Shown here piece after piece: positions 1 through 8,430 of a stretch of 64,000 nucleotides of DNA. Under the pieces are notes generated by a model, which worked only from the letters and a program-made list of their open reading frames with translations, did no database searches and had not been told where the DNA came from. Position numbers and translations under genes: made by a program. The DNA comes from Blattamonas nauphoetae (Eukaryota > Preaxostyla > Oxymonadida). How positions within the stretch are numbered: the stretch's first letter is position 1; the number at the start of each line of letters is the position of its first letter. The stretch is taken from NCBI GenBank assembly GCA_033064195.1, contig JARBJD010000291.1:1-64000 (forward strand), read 5' to 3'.

Positions 1-474
1 GCTCCATTGATGATTTATCACCAGAGTTCATTGATGAGTTCAATATCGTTTAATTTCAGAAGTGTTTCAAATATTTTTATTCCGTTTAAAATGCTTCGGA
101 ACAGTTTAGAACATTTTGGAAAAGATTCAAAGTTTTTAGAACATTTTGATAAAGATCTGAAAATTTTAGAACCGTTTGATCCTAAACAGAACTGTTTTGA
201 AAACATCTATGATTTTCAGAAGTTTTTGGAAAAGAACAGAAAAGAACTGAACGAATACACCACTCAGAAACTTAATCGGTTGATCAGAATTGAGGGATAC
301 AAAATAACAAAAATAAGAGGTGAGATTGCACTTCGAAAAATAAACAATGACAACACAGGTGAATACAACACACTCTCGATTGATCAGAGATTATCCGACA
401 TAGAAGAATCAATTCGAACGTTGACAGACACTATTGGAAACCTTATTCAAGAATTAACGGACACTACGAATTAA
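1..474 (+). CDS. C-terminal part of a coiled-coil protein of the Polinton-like element
   Basis: The reading frame is open through the window edge (first codons GCT CCA TTG), so the true start lies upstream and only about 157 residues are seen. The protein is rich in Lys, Asn, Phe and Asp. Near residues 30-60 it has three short imperfect repeats of the form K-x-L-E-x-F-D, and its last third (around SDIEESIRTLTDTI) has a heptad pattern suggesting a coiled coil. It ends converging on the ATPase gene, whose 3' end overlaps it by 21 bases. I do not recognise the family. Its place beside the morphogenesis module suggests a structural or assembly protein, but that is only context. Confidence 0.5.
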   Translation, partial: APLMIYHQSSLMSSISFNFRSVSNIFIPFKMLRNSLEHFGKDSKFLEHFDKDLKILEPFDPKQNCFENIYDFQKFLEKNRKELNEYTTQKLNRLIRIEGYKITKIRGEIALRKINNDNTGEYNTLSIDQRLSDIEESIRTLTDTIGNLIQELTDTTN

Positions 475-1299
475 GCCATCCTTGTTGATCTCTGTCAGTG
501 CTACTCCATCAGTGTTGTATCGAAGAATAACTGCTTCACATTTTTGTTTTCGTTGATAGATGTTCCAGAATTGTCGAATATCAATTGGTGAGTTCAATTG
601 AGGATAGACTCTACTGATTCTTTCTTTGTTGAATCCTCCAAAGATCCACATCGAATCGATGTTTGACTTCATGTCTGCTGACAAACTGAAGAGTTCTTGC
701 ATTGTCAGAAAGAAAGTGAACTTTGGTTGCCGATTCTCCAGCAGTAGGTCCATCATTGTCATTCTATTTTTGGAAGTCCTTCGTTCACCAAGAATTCTAC
801 GACAGTCATCAAGGAGTATAATCGTTTGGAGATTCTTGACTGAGAAGTCATCAATGAAAAGAGCATCAAAGAGATCCACCCTGCATTCATCAGTAATTCT
901 GTTTTGCCATTGGTTTTCAATAATTTCTTCATACGCAGCCTTTGATTGAGACAATTCCAACAGAAATGGAAGAGCATCATCGTATTTCACTTTCACATAA
1001 GGAACGTTCAGTATTGGTTTGAATTTGTCGAATGTAGGATCTATGTTCTTATCAGTGACGAAGACAAAGAGGTGAAAGAGTTCATTTCTGACCTGAACAT
1101 TCTGGATCTTGGCAACCTCTCGAAGAGCATTGAAGGTTTTTCCACTTCCTCTATTTCCAACGAGGACATTGACACTGTTGCGATTGAAATTTAAGTCTGG
1201 ATGAATTTGTGATTGCACTTCATGAGAAACATTCCGATTGGATGCTTCGCTAATTTTTGCATTCACATACGCTGTTAATGACATTTTTGTTCTTTGCAT
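454..1299 (-). CDS. FtsK/HerA-type DNA-packaging ATPase of the Polinton-like element
   Basis: 281 aa. Walker A is GNRGSGKT near residue 50 and a Walker B-like strand is TIILLDDC near residue 160. After it comes a sensor-type segment (FFLTMQELFSLSADMKSNI) followed by an aromatic strand, the order found in the A32-like packaging ATPases of Polintons, virophages and large DNA viruses. These pump the genome into the capsid. This is the only gene of the visible element on the minus strand; it converges on the gene to its left and diverges from the 317-aa gene to its right, 61 bp away. A second Met 15 bases inside the frame is an alternative start. Family assignment rests on motifs and neighbours. 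Confidence 0.75.
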   Translation of the reverse strand: MQRTKMSLTAYVNAKISEASNRNVSHEVQSQIHPDLNFNRNSVNVLVGNRGSGKTFNALREVAKIQNVQVRNELFHLFVFVTDKNIDPTFDKFKPILNVPYVKVKYDDALPFLLELSQSKAAYEEIIENQWQNRITDECRVDLFDALFIDDFSVKNLQTIILLDDCRRILGERRTSKNRMTMMDLLLENRQPKFTFFLTMQELFSLSADMKSNIDSMWIFGGFNKERISRVYPQLNSPIDIRQFWNIYQRKQKCEAVILRYNTDGVALTEINKDGLIRSVR

Positions 1300-1334
1300 T
1301 TATGATTTATCACTAATTAAAATATAGTTTTGGA

Positions 1335-1346
1335 TTTTTTATTTTG
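1335..1346 (+). promoter_or_regulatory. T-rich start motif 1
   Basis: TTTTTTATTTTG, 14 bases before the ATG at 1361. It is the most divergent copy (last base G) of a motif found before every plus-strand gene start in this element. It is likely a viral-type core promoter, by position alone. Confidence 0.55.
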
Positions 1347-1360
1347 TATGAAATACACAG

Positions 1361-2314
1361 ATGTCGCAAAAGATAGTGTACCAAAAAACAGCAAGAAAAG
1401 CACAACCAAAGAAACCGAAATTGAGATATTCACAAGATACTCAAGCAGCAATGAAACGAATTTATGCTGACGATGACATAAGAACAAAATTCAATTCTGC
1501 ACTCAGTAGTGTTCCATCAGCGTTAGAATACATTGAAAGGACTGGACAAAATTGGACTGTTCAAATGGAAAAACATGGAAAAGTTCCTGATGTGATGATT
1601 TATGACAAAGAAACAGGTGATCTAATTGCAGCGAATGGGTTCATGTTAGCACCATACAACAGCCGACCTGTCGTCGAGACATACTATTCAATGAATCCAA
1701 CACCAGATATGCGAAGACAACAACCATTTTCATCATTTCGTCAAGATCACGGAAGAAGAATCAAAGCTGCACACCACAGCTTCCTTAAGACTGGAACATA
1801 CGACTTGCCAGGAAACTATCATGAAGTGAGCTATGGAGACATACAAAAACAACGATCACAACAACCTTATGCAATAATGAAGAAAGCAGTTGGTGACTAC
1901 ATGACGAATGTTTTGAAGGTGTATCGTGCCAGCAAAGATCATCCAGTAGACGTTAGCAATGGAACATTGGACAATATGGTTTTCAATTCCATTCAGTCTA
2001 AAATAGCATCAAAGATGTGGGATAAATGGCTTGAAGACAATGTTCAAAACTTCATAAGCACAAATGAAGAATGTCAGAGAGTAAAGAACAGAAAAGACTT
2101 CAAAGAATTGGTAAATCCACAATTTCTTGATATAACGACAACAAATCCAACATATTTGAGTGATTTTCTAGGTCAATACAATGTTGAAATATCAACAATT
2201 CTGAATCAATTGACGAATGAAGCATATCGAACAAGAGATGCAGGACAGTACCAACAAGTGTATATGCCCGAATATGCTCGATTCGCACACTTGGAGAAAG
2301 ATATGAGTGATTAA
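1361..2314 (+). CDS. 317-aa protein of the Polinton-like element, unrecognised
   Basis: A hydrophilic protein with a basic N-terminus (first 25 residues rich in Lys, Gln and Arg) and no signal peptide or membrane segment. The middle (residues about 60-150) is rich in Tyr, Pro, Asn and Gln with short turns such as YNSRPVVETYYSMNP; the rest looks helical. It starts 61 bp from the divergent ATPase start and has the T-rich motif before its ATG. A basic N-terminus beside an ATPase and capsid-like genes would fit a virion-associated or DNA-binding core protein, but I cannot name a family. The next gene follows after 37 bp. Confidence 0.6.
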   Translation: MSQKIVYQKTARKAQPKKPKLRYSQDTQAAMKRIYADDDIRTKFNSALSSVPSALEYIERTGQNWTVQMEKHGKVPDVMIYDKETGDLIAANGFMLAPYNSRPVVETYYSMNPTPDMRRQQPFSSFRQDHGRRIKAAHHSFLKTGTYDLPGNYHEVSYGDIQKQRSQQPYAIMKKAVGDYMTNVLKVYRASKDHPVDVSNGTLDNMVFNSIQSKIASKMWDKWLEDNVQNFISTNEECQRVKNRKDFKELVNPQFLDITTTNPTYLSDFLGQYNVEISTILNQLTNEAYRTRDAGQYQQVYMPEYARFAHLEKDMSD

Positions 2315-2329
2315 AAACATAAATAAATA

Positions 2330-2341
2330 TTTTTTATTTTT
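2330..2341 (+). promoter_or_regulatory. T-rich start motif 2
   Basis: TTTTTTATTTTT, 10 bases before the ATG at 2352. It supports 2352 as the start rather than the GTG one codon upstream. Confidence 0.6.
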
Positions 2342-2351
2342 ATAGAAAGTG

Positions 2352-2975
2352 ATGCAGCCAATTCTAAGTTGTCAATTGACGAAACACACAAGCTCTTCTT
2401 CAGTTCCAACGTCAATCACCAACAATGTCATCATCGATAATAAAGGATCAACTTCTGGTAGACCAAAGTTGGAAGACCGAAATGAACATGGTGCAAATGT
2501 TGAACTAGACCATGTTCCAGGTACATATGATCCTCCACCACTCGAGATCTATCCATCAGCACCGATACAGAGTCTCACCAGAGGCTTCGAACCCTCCAGA
2601 GGGGAGAGTCGTTCAATCCCACTGCGAGAATACACGTTTAATATTTCAGCATTCAAAGATCAATTATTGCTTGTGTACAAGAACGCATTCGCCTGTGAAA
2701 AGAAACTCTTGAATAATCTCATTGAACCTTCGAAGAAACTGATCACAAACCAAAGTGATTTATGTGCTCTGATTGCTACCCTCACTGGAATTAATGATGT
2801 GGTGATCGAATTGGATGATTTATCTGACAAGTGCCTCTGTCTGAATAAACTCCCTGTATTTCGAACCATTTTCAAGATCCTTGTTGGTGGCAAAGACATG
2901 AGTATTGCCTTCAATGAAGCATACAACACAATTCTCAATTATGGAATTTCACTCACGAAAGCAATCCCGAGATAA
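2352..2975 (+). CDS. 207-aa protein of the Polinton-like element, unrecognised
   Basis: The first half (to about residue 90) is Pro/Ser/Thr-rich and looks disordered. The second half has helices with Cys and Leu-rich stretches (KLPVFRTIFKILVGG). No catalytic motif is evident. The ATG at 2352 is preferred because the T-rich motif sits directly upstream; the frame opens one codon earlier with GTG. It lies between the 317-aa gene and the two small MAPG proteins, all on the same strand with gaps of about 35 bp. A disordered tail plus helical core would suit a minor structural protein, but this is inference only. Confidence 0.55.
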   Translation: MQPILSCQLTKHTSSSSVPTSITNNVIIDNKGSTSGRPKLEDRNEHGANVELDHVPGTYDPPPLEIYPSAPIQSLTRGFEPSRGESRSIPLREYTFNISAFKDQLLLVYKNAFACEKKLLNNLIEPSKKLITNQSDLCALIATLTGINDVVIELDDLSDKCLCLNKLPVFRTIFKILVGGKDMSIAFNEAYNTILNYGISLTKAIPR

Positions 2976-2992
2976 ATAATTAATGAATTGTA

Positions 2993-3004
2993 TTTTTTAT
3001 TTTT
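2993..3004 (+). promoter_or_regulatory. T-rich start motif 3
   Basis: TTTTTTATTTTT, exactly 6 bases before the ATG at 3011. Confidence 0.6.
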
Positions 3005-3010
3005 ACATAA

Positions 3011-3322
3011 ATGGCACCAGGAAGTTTCAACAAACTCAAAAATATCGGCAAACAATTCTTTCAATTCATCAAACCTCTAGCTCCCACGTTGCTTCAAGTC
3101 GGTGGTGGCTTGCTCTCACAAACGAACAACAAGTTTGGACAAACAGCAGGAGGAATCCTCAGTGGCTTAGGCGGAATGATGGATGCGTATCAGCAAAACA
3201 AAGCAATGAATCAGTCACAAAAGCCACAAATGATCGAGTATGAACCACCACGAAATCCTCGGTACGTTAATGATGATATGCCTCAATCATCAAATTCAAA
3301 GATTCAATTCAAAGGTTTATAA
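3011..3322 (+). CDS. small MAPG protein 1 of the Polinton-like element
   Basis: 103 aa. It begins MAPGSFNKLKNIGKQFF, an amphipathic helix with Lys on one face, followed by a Gly/Leu-rich hydrophobic stretch (residues about 25-55) and a polar, Pro/Asn-rich tail. The downstream gene encodes a protein with the same start (MAPG, then an amphipathic helix, then a hydrophobic stretch), so the two look like diverged paralogues. In adenovirus-like and Polinton-like virions a small capsid protein with an amphipathic helix helps the particle cross membranes; that role would fit but is inferred from composition only. The start is fixed by the T-rich motif 6 bases upstream. Confidence 0.6.
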   Translation: MAPGSFNKLKNIGKQFFQFIKPLAPTLLQVGGGLLSQTNNKFGQTAGGILSGLGGMMDAYQQNKAMNQSQKPQMIEYEPPRNPRYVNDDMPQSSNSKIQFKGL

Positions 3323-3337
3323 AAATAAGTGTTCTAG

Positions 3338-3349
3338 TTTTTTATTTTT
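3338..3349 (+). promoter_or_regulatory. T-rich start motif 4
   Basis: TTTTTTATTTTT, exactly 6 bases before the ATG at 3356. Confidence 0.6.
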
Positions 3350-3355
3350 ACAGAA

Positions 3356-3655
3356 ATGGCACCAGGTTGGTTATCAAAATTAGCAGGAGTCGGTAAAACC
3401 ATTCTCAGAATTGGAGCACCATTTCTGAATCTCATTCCCTTCGTTGGACCAGTGATTTCTAAGATTGCACAGACAGGTGTTGAGATGATACCAGATGTGA
3501 AATCAGATCAACAAATCCATGCAGAAAAGATGGCACAATACGAGCAAGCAATCAACGAAGGAAACACAGCAGTTGCGAATCAGCTCAGAGGTGAAATTCT
3601 GAGACTGGAAGAAAAGCTGAAACCTAAAGTAAGGAAACCAAAAAAGAAAAAGTAA
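3356..3655 (+). CDS. small MAPG protein 2 of the Polinton-like element
   Basis: 99 aa. It begins MAPGWLSKLAGVGKTIL, then a hydrophobic segment (FLNLIPFVGPVISKIA, residues about 23-40), then a charged helix and a very basic C-terminus (KPKVRKPKKKK). The N-terminal plan matches the preceding 103-aa protein, pointing to an old tandem duplication. The amphipathic N-terminus, hydrophobic middle and basic tail suggest a capsid-internal protein that can touch both membrane and DNA; this is inference. The basic tail is absent from the first paralogue, so the two copies may have divided roles. Confidence 0.6.
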   Translation: MAPGWLSKLAGVGKTILRIGAPFLNLIPFVGPVISKIAQTGVEMIPDVKSDQQIHAEKMAQYEQAINEGNTAVANQLRGEILRLEEKLKPKVRKPKKKK

Positions 3656-3673
3656 ATGAAAGTAACAATTATG

Positions 3674-3686
3674 TTTTTTTATTTTT
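3674..3686 (+). promoter_or_regulatory. T-rich start motif 5
   Basis: Seven T, A, five T; exactly 6 bases before the ATG at 3693. Confidence 0.6.
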
Positions 3687-3692
3687 GATAAA

Positions 3693-5555
3693 ATGAACTC
3701 ACACATTACACATCTGACAAATAAAAGACATGGAGCCTCAACATTGACTGGAAATACAACTGGATCAATCAAATATACCAGGGATGACATTGGTCAAATA
3801 CAACAACAACTAATGTCTGAACACCACGTTAATTTTCTCTTGAATGATGGAGCACACAGTACCTCAATTCAGGAGTTGAAACCATCAGAGAATTCACGTT
3901 TCTACAAAGGACAAGAAATAATCATTCCATTAACTGGTAATCAAGACATTTGTCAAATCGATGATTCCTTCATAACATTCACAATCACAACGACTTTGAA
4001 AGTCAACAATTGGGACATTACCCCAGATAAGGTAGGATCATACTCAAATGAAAGAATATTTATGTTCGTTGGACTCAAACATTCGGCATCAATCTTTAGT
4101 AGATTCACTGTTCTTCACAACAATCAAAGAATCATCAGCACTGCAAACAATGACGTTTCCATGGAGTCTCACATCTACAACATGATCAAACCAAAGAGTC
4201 AATTGGAGAATCGGAAGCACGCACATACGCCATGGCAAAATGCTTGGAATCATGACGAATCAGTTGCTGGTGTCTATATTCCTTTATCAGACTTCACAAC
4301 GGTGTCACAAGCTGGTCATTTCACTGATACCATTAAGGTACCGATTCGTGTGTCAATAAACCTTGAAGATCTTCTCATTTTCTCTGGAATGACTGACTAT
4401 CCAAAATGTCTGTTTGGTGATTTGAAATTGAGTGTCTACATCAATGAAGATGCATTTGTGTGTTGTCCAGTTAATCCTGAACTCACTTTGAAGAATACAT
4501 TGTCGACCTACATTGGTTCAACAAAACCACCAATTCACCATGCCATTGCAGATTGTCAACAACATCGTCCATGGTTTTTCCACTCTCTTCTTGCGAACTG
4601 CACAAAGAATTTCGTTCAGATTGGCCAATCATTTCGGATTTCAGCAGTGACTCAAGACATTTACTATAACTCAGCTGGAACAGTAGCAAAAGAACCAGAA
4701 TTCATGGATCAGTACATATCATTGAACATTATTGATTATCAAATTGATGACGTGTATTGCATGAGTGCTGGATACAAAATGAAAGAAATCGCGAAAGAGA
4801 GTCTGAAGAAAATGTATCAGGATCGTCCTGGTACAATTCCAGCAGAGAAGATATCGTTCTATCCATTTCAGAAGACACCAACTGCAACAGGAATTGATTG
4901 TACTCAACAAATGGTTCTCGTCAATGCCAAGGATATTATGCTCCTCTTCCGTCACTACGATAATGAAGTCACCTGTTTCCACAATCCAATGCAGAAAGAT
5001 CTTCGTGTGCATCTACTCAACAAATACTATCCAGAAAACTGGACATCAACGATTGGAGCTCGCTTTTATCAATTTGCATTATCAACGCTCAACCTTGATT
5101 CATACCTCACTGTTCCAGATGATTTGGAGCGTTCATTGACGGATTCTCTCGTTGAAGAACATCTTGAAGGTGGTAGAACATATCCTAATGAAACAATGGC
5201 AAGAGTGCGACCGATTCATGACAATACTGACTTCCTTTTGTGCTTCTCAACTCAACGAAGTGGATGTCCAACAAACTGCAATGATTCAATCAGTTCCAGA
5301 GGTCAGAATGTTCCAGTCACATTGAGATCAAGTCCGATTTACCAAGGTCTGATTGACACATATTATAATGTTCTCGATCCAAGTCAAAAGGGTGGTGATT
5401 TGACAACATTTACACATCCTCCAGCACCAATTCTAGCAACGACTGCCACAACATGGTGGGTCTTACGATTCGTTAATGACGAACCTAAAGTTGAGTATTA
5501 TCCAAATCATACATTGAAAGCATTGCACAAGGAACTCGGAATACCGAAATCGTAA
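3693..5555 (+). CDS. capsid-like protein A (620 aa) of the Polinton-like element
   Basis: A long protein dominated by beta-strand-like segments with no membrane helix. Strand-rich blocks such as SFITFTITTTLKV, IKVPIRVSINLEDLL and CLFGDLKLSVYI are what one expects of jelly-roll capsid proteins. The neighbouring 568-aa protein shares its plan: a YPxxxFG(D/N)L(K/R)L block near residues 228-238 followed by a Cys-Pro pair, and a C-terminal block with PILA, an aromatic pair and a closing charged helix. By size, position beside a packaging ATPase and strand content this is the best major-capsid candidate, but I cannot match it to a known capsid family by eye. The start is set by the T-rich motif 6 bases upstream. 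Confidence 0.6.
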   Translation: MNSHITHLTNKRHGASTLTGNTTGSIKYTRDDIGQIQQQLMSEHHVNFLLNDGAHSTSIQELKPSENSRFYKGQEIIIPLTGNQDICQIDDSFITFTITTTLKVNNWDITPDKVGSYSNERIFMFVGLKHSASIFSRFTVLHNNQRIISTANNDVSMESHIYNMIKPKSQLENRKHAHTPWQNAWNHDESVAGVYIPLSDFTTVSQAGHFTDTIKVPIRVSINLEDLLIFSGMTDYPKCLFGDLKLSVYINEDAFVCCPVNPELTLKNTLSTYIGSTKPPIHHAIADCQQHRPWFFHSLLANCTKNFVQIGQSFRISAVTQDIYYNSAGTVAKEPEFMDQYISLNIIDYQIDDVYCMSAGYKMKEIAKESLKKMYQDRPGTIPAEKISFYPFQKTPTATGIDCTQQMVLVNAKDIMLLFRHYDNEVTCFHNPMQKDLRVHLLNKYYPENWTSTIGARFYQFALSTLNLDSYLTVPDDLERSLTDSLVEEHLEGGRTYPNETMARVRPIHDNTDFLLCFSTQRSGCPTNCNDSISSRGQNVPVTLRSSPIYQGLIDTYYNVLDPSQKGGDLTTFTHPPAPILATTATTWWVLRFVNDEPKVEYYPNHTLKALHKELGIPKS

Positions 5556-5583
5556 AACCGTAAAAGAAAATAATGATATTGTA

Positions 5584-5595
5584 TTTTTTATTTTT
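5584..5595 (+). promoter_or_regulatory. T-rich start motif 6
   Basis: TTTTTTATTTTT, exactly 6 bases before the ATG at 5602. Confidence 0.6.
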
Positions 5596-5601
5596 CTATA
5601 A

Positions 5602-7308
5602 ATGAGAAGTATCAGAGCAAATCAATCCAAACCAACATCGACATTAATTGAACAAATTGAAGTCCAATCATACATGCCAAAACAGTGGGATTCAGAACCT
5701 CACGTGTATTCAATTCAAGAAGTGCATCCAACAAATCCTCCAATGCCATGCCGAATCACAGACGAGATTGAAGTTCCATTGTGCTATGACGGACATGATG
5801 TGACTGAGTTTGCGAAGAGTCATTTACGCATTGATCTGACGGTTACTGTTTCAGTTACAAAGCCGGGGGAAGGTATGCCAATTGAAACTGTTGGAATGTA
5901 CGGAATGTTCTTCGGATTCAAATCATCATCAGATGCAATTAGAGACATGAGACTCGTCGACAGTCAAGGAAACATCATCGATAATTCACTACAGAACAAT
6001 CACATCCACGAATCATTTCTGTATCACACATTCAAGTCTTATGAAGAGAAAAACAACATGAAGCATTGCTACAGTCTTTGGGAAAATGTTCAGAGAATGG
6101 ATCCAAGTGTGTGCGGATACTATTTTACTCCATTATTAAGAGGTGATACACCTTTCCCACAAACAATCACATTTACAATTCCACTGGTGATTCCACTTGT
6201 TAATCTACTACCACTGAGTACGTTTGATCAGTATCCCAATTCCATCTTTGGTAATTTACGCTTGAGATTTCACTTGACAACTGATTCGCTTGTGTATTGT
6301 CCAATTCGATCATCAACTGTTATTCGAAAAACACTTCAAGATTCATCTGATGTATTTCAAAATGCGGCAGTTAATGGAATACAACCATCTCGAATGAATT
6401 TAATGCAAGACGGAGAATTCTCAGTTTTAACACAGGAATTCACACAAATCGGAAATCCAGTTCAACAATACGATAAATTTGATGATCAGGATTTAACGTC
6501 TGTTGCAAGGATATACATAAAACAATCCACTTCTACTGTTCTTACTTCATCAGTGGACAAAGCTACAACTGTCTGCTACGGATATCAAATTACAGACGCT
6601 TCAAAACAATCTTTGTTCAACACTTATTCAAAGACTCTTTATGTTCTGAAAGCAGAAAGAATTGACACACAATCATTCCAATCAAAAGCGAATGCCATGG
6701 GAGTGAGATCAAACATCAGTATCAAACTCAACAATCTCATGAATCTAATGTGCTTATTCCCTGAAAGACCAAACGAGTGTACAGTCTTCAGAAATCCTCA
6801 ATATGTTGGTCAATTCGAAATGCTTGGATCCAACTTTCCCAATTTCCCAATGTCAACAATCTCACCAGAGTTCTATCAAATGATGATGGTTAATGGTGAT
6901 TTCATTGGATGTTCCGCAACTGAAGAATTCGAGAATTCAATATGTGCTTCTCGACATTCCAAGTATAAGGTCCATGGAGTTGACAAAATTAGCGTTAGAC
7001 AAAGAGCTGCTACCGATGCAACTAGTTTCACATTTATGGTTCCAACAGATCGAAGTGAAATCGCTGGTGGTGAAGAAGGTATTTCGACAGCAGAATCCGT
7101 CAACATTGTTTATAGAGGAACACCAATCAATCAGGGAGAACTGGATCCATATTTCACATCAACTCCAGAAGGTCCTCCTCCACCGATTTTGGCATTACAT
7201 CAGGCAACATACTGGTTGTTCTGGATTGAGAATGGACAGCCACGAGTACGATATGTCATTGATCGACGACTCCAAGAAGCATATGAAGAAGTAAAGAGAG
7301 GATATTAA
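5602..7308 (+). CDS. capsid-like protein B (568 aa) of the Polinton-like element
   Basis: A tandem paralogue of the 620-aa protein: strand-rich throughout, with FTIPLVIPLVNLLPLS, then YPNSIFGNLRLRF followed by a Cys-Pro pair, and a C-terminal ending PPPILALHQATYWLFWIEN before a charged helix. Each of these blocks has a counterpart at the same relative place in capsid-like protein A. Two full-length capsid-like paralogues side by side could form different positions of one shell, or one may be a hexon-like and the other a vertex or fibre-related protein; sequence alone cannot decide. The last codons are followed almost directly by the T-rich motif of the next gene. Confidence 0.6.
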   Translation: MRSIRANQSKPTSTLIEQIEVQSYMPKQWDSEPHVYSIQEVHPTNPPMPCRITDEIEVPLCYDGHDVTEFAKSHLRIDLTVTVSVTKPGEGMPIETVGMYGMFFGFKSSSDAIRDMRLVDSQGNIIDNSLQNNHIHESFLYHTFKSYEEKNNMKHCYSLWENVQRMDPSVCGYYFTPLLRGDTPFPQTITFTIPLVIPLVNLLPLSTFDQYPNSIFGNLRLRFHLTTDSLVYCPIRSSTVIRKTLQDSSDVFQNAAVNGIQPSRMNLMQDGEFSVLTQEFTQIGNPVQQYDKFDDQDLTSVARIYIKQSTSTVLTSSVDKATTVCYGYQITDASKQSLFNTYSKTLYVLKAERIDTQSFQSKANAMGVRSNISIKLNNLMNLMCLFPERPNECTVFRNPQYVGQFEMLGSNFPNFPMSTISPEFYQMMMVNGDFIGCSATEEFENSICASRHSKYKVHGVDKISVRQRAATDATSFTFMVPTDRSEIAGGEEGISTAESVNIVYRGTPINQGELDPYFTSTPEGPPPPILALHQATYWLFWIENGQPRVRYVIDRRLQEAYEEVKRGY

Positions 7309-7326
7309 TGATAAAAGTGTTTTTGA

Positions 7327-7340
7327 TTTTTTTTATTTTT
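7327..7340 (+). promoter_or_regulatory. T-rich start motif 7
   Basis: Eight T, A, five T; 12 bases before the ATG at 7353. It decides that start: the frame also has an ATG at 7308 overlapping the upstream stop, which would place the motif inside the gene. Confidence 0.6.
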
Positions 7341-7352
7341 GCTAAAACACAA

Positions 7353-7763
7353 ATGGTCAAACGCTATTTCTCAATTCAGAATTCCCACACCGCTCAATTT
7401 CCTCCCGATTTTGTCAATTCCCGAAAACAAAAATATGTTCACTTTCTTGACTGCAAACTCATCCATGTGAAGGAAGAGATTGGTGAGACTTCAACGGTTA
7501 TATCAAAAGATATTCCACAGAATTACACAATCCATGCTGATTGGATCCAGACTGATGCACACAATGATTCATATGTTGCTTTCTGTAACGAACAGATAGC
7601 AAAGAGAAAGAAGTGGGAATTAAGTACTCGACAATCAGTTGTGAAGATCTGGTTCAAAGACAGTTCTGGTGAATCAATCGAGATGGAAACAACTGAGACA
7701 ATCAATGGAAAAATAATCAAAGAGTACTATGAATTTTTGATTGATCTCATGTTGGAATATTGA
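7353..7763 (+). CDS. 136-aa last gene of the Polinton-like element, unrecognised
   Basis: A small polar protein beginning MVKRYFSIQN, with alternating strand-like and charged segments and one probable C-terminal helix (KIIKEYYEFLIDLMLEY). There is no signal peptide, membrane segment, zinc motif or catalytic signature. The frame can be read from 7308, but the T-rich motif at 7327-7340 makes 7353 the better start. It is the last gene on this side of the element; DNA to the right is gene-poor for more than 2 kb, so the element boundary probably lies a short way downstream. Confidence 0.55.
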   Translation: MVKRYFSIQNSHTAQFPPDFVNSRKQKYVHFLDCKLIHVKEEIGETSTVISKDIPQNYTIHADWIQTDAHNDSYVAFCNEQIAKRKKWELSTRQSVVKIWFKDSSGESIEMETTETINGKIIKEYYEFLIDLMLEY

Positions 7764-8124
7764 ATGGTGTTAGAATATTTTTATAATTGTACATTGAAGA
7801 TGGCAAAAATAACCGAAGAGAAGAGCCTTCCCACGTTCGTACGAGCTTCCTATAGACACCCCGATACTCCTTTGGGGATCGTTCTATCGCGATCCTTCTA
7901 AATGACTGCTGCTGGCGAAGTCCTTGAAGGGTTAAGTCTTGGGTGGGCATGATTTACGGGCACATCTAAGTGCTGCCAACATGAACCCCGGGGACAATCT
8001 TTCGATCATCCGTCTCCAATCCAACCTCCAAATCGTTCTGCGCATCAGTCACCAGGGCACCATTTTGCCTGAGTATCTTGGAACATTACGTCGAGGGCTC
8101 AATACTTGAACTTGGCCAACAACT

Positions 8125-8430
8125 CCTCTTCATATACAAATTAAAAAATCAGAAAGTTAAAAAAGTTTAACGTTTATTTTTGGATCACCCATATCTCAAG
8201 AACTACTGCTCAGATCACTCTGAAAACATCAGAAATGAACTCAGCAGATCGGGATTGACCTTGGAAGAGGTTTGTGTGGTCAAAGCTCACATTTGAATTT
8301 TTCGAACTTTGTCTGGATCACCTCTTCATATACAAATTAAAAAAATCGAAAAAAAATAAATCAGCGTTAATTTTGAGATCACCCATAACCCCCGAAATAC
8401 TTCTCAGATCACACGAAACACGTCGTATAT
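8125..8430. repeat. two diverged direct repeats, about 110 bp each
   Basis: Copies at about 8125-8232 and 8321-8430, offset 196 bp. Both begin CCTCTTCATATACAAATTAA, run through an A-rich stretch, and then share a GATCACCCATA block and a CTCAGATCAC block. They are clearly related but diverged in the A-rich part. They may be remains of an interspersed repeat or of the subterminal region of the neighbouring element. Confidence 0.55.

Larger units (their letters stand above)
1..7763. mobile_element. Polinton-like (virus-derived) element, right-hand part
   Basis: A block of nine tightly spaced genes, visibly more AT-rich than the flanking host DNA and without the tiny introns typical of the host genes. 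Parts seen, in order: the end of a coiled-coil protein, a packaging-type ATPase on the minus strand, then seven plus-strand genes that include two tandem paralogous proteins of about 600 aa that look like capsid proteins, and two small hydrophobic-amphipathic proteins. An ATPase of this class next to capsid-like genes is the morphogenesis module of Polintons and polinton-like viruses. No polymerase B, integrase or protease gene is visible; they could lie left of the window. Terminal repeats were not identified. The visible part looks whole and therefore young, with no obvious breaks. The family assignment is by architecture, not by a search. Confidence 0.7.

Noticed and set aside
7747-8100. 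GC-richer patch with small hairpins (for example around GATCGTTCTATCGCGATC) as a possible structured RNA
   Set aside because: The hairpins are short and isolated, and no known RNA family pattern was seen.
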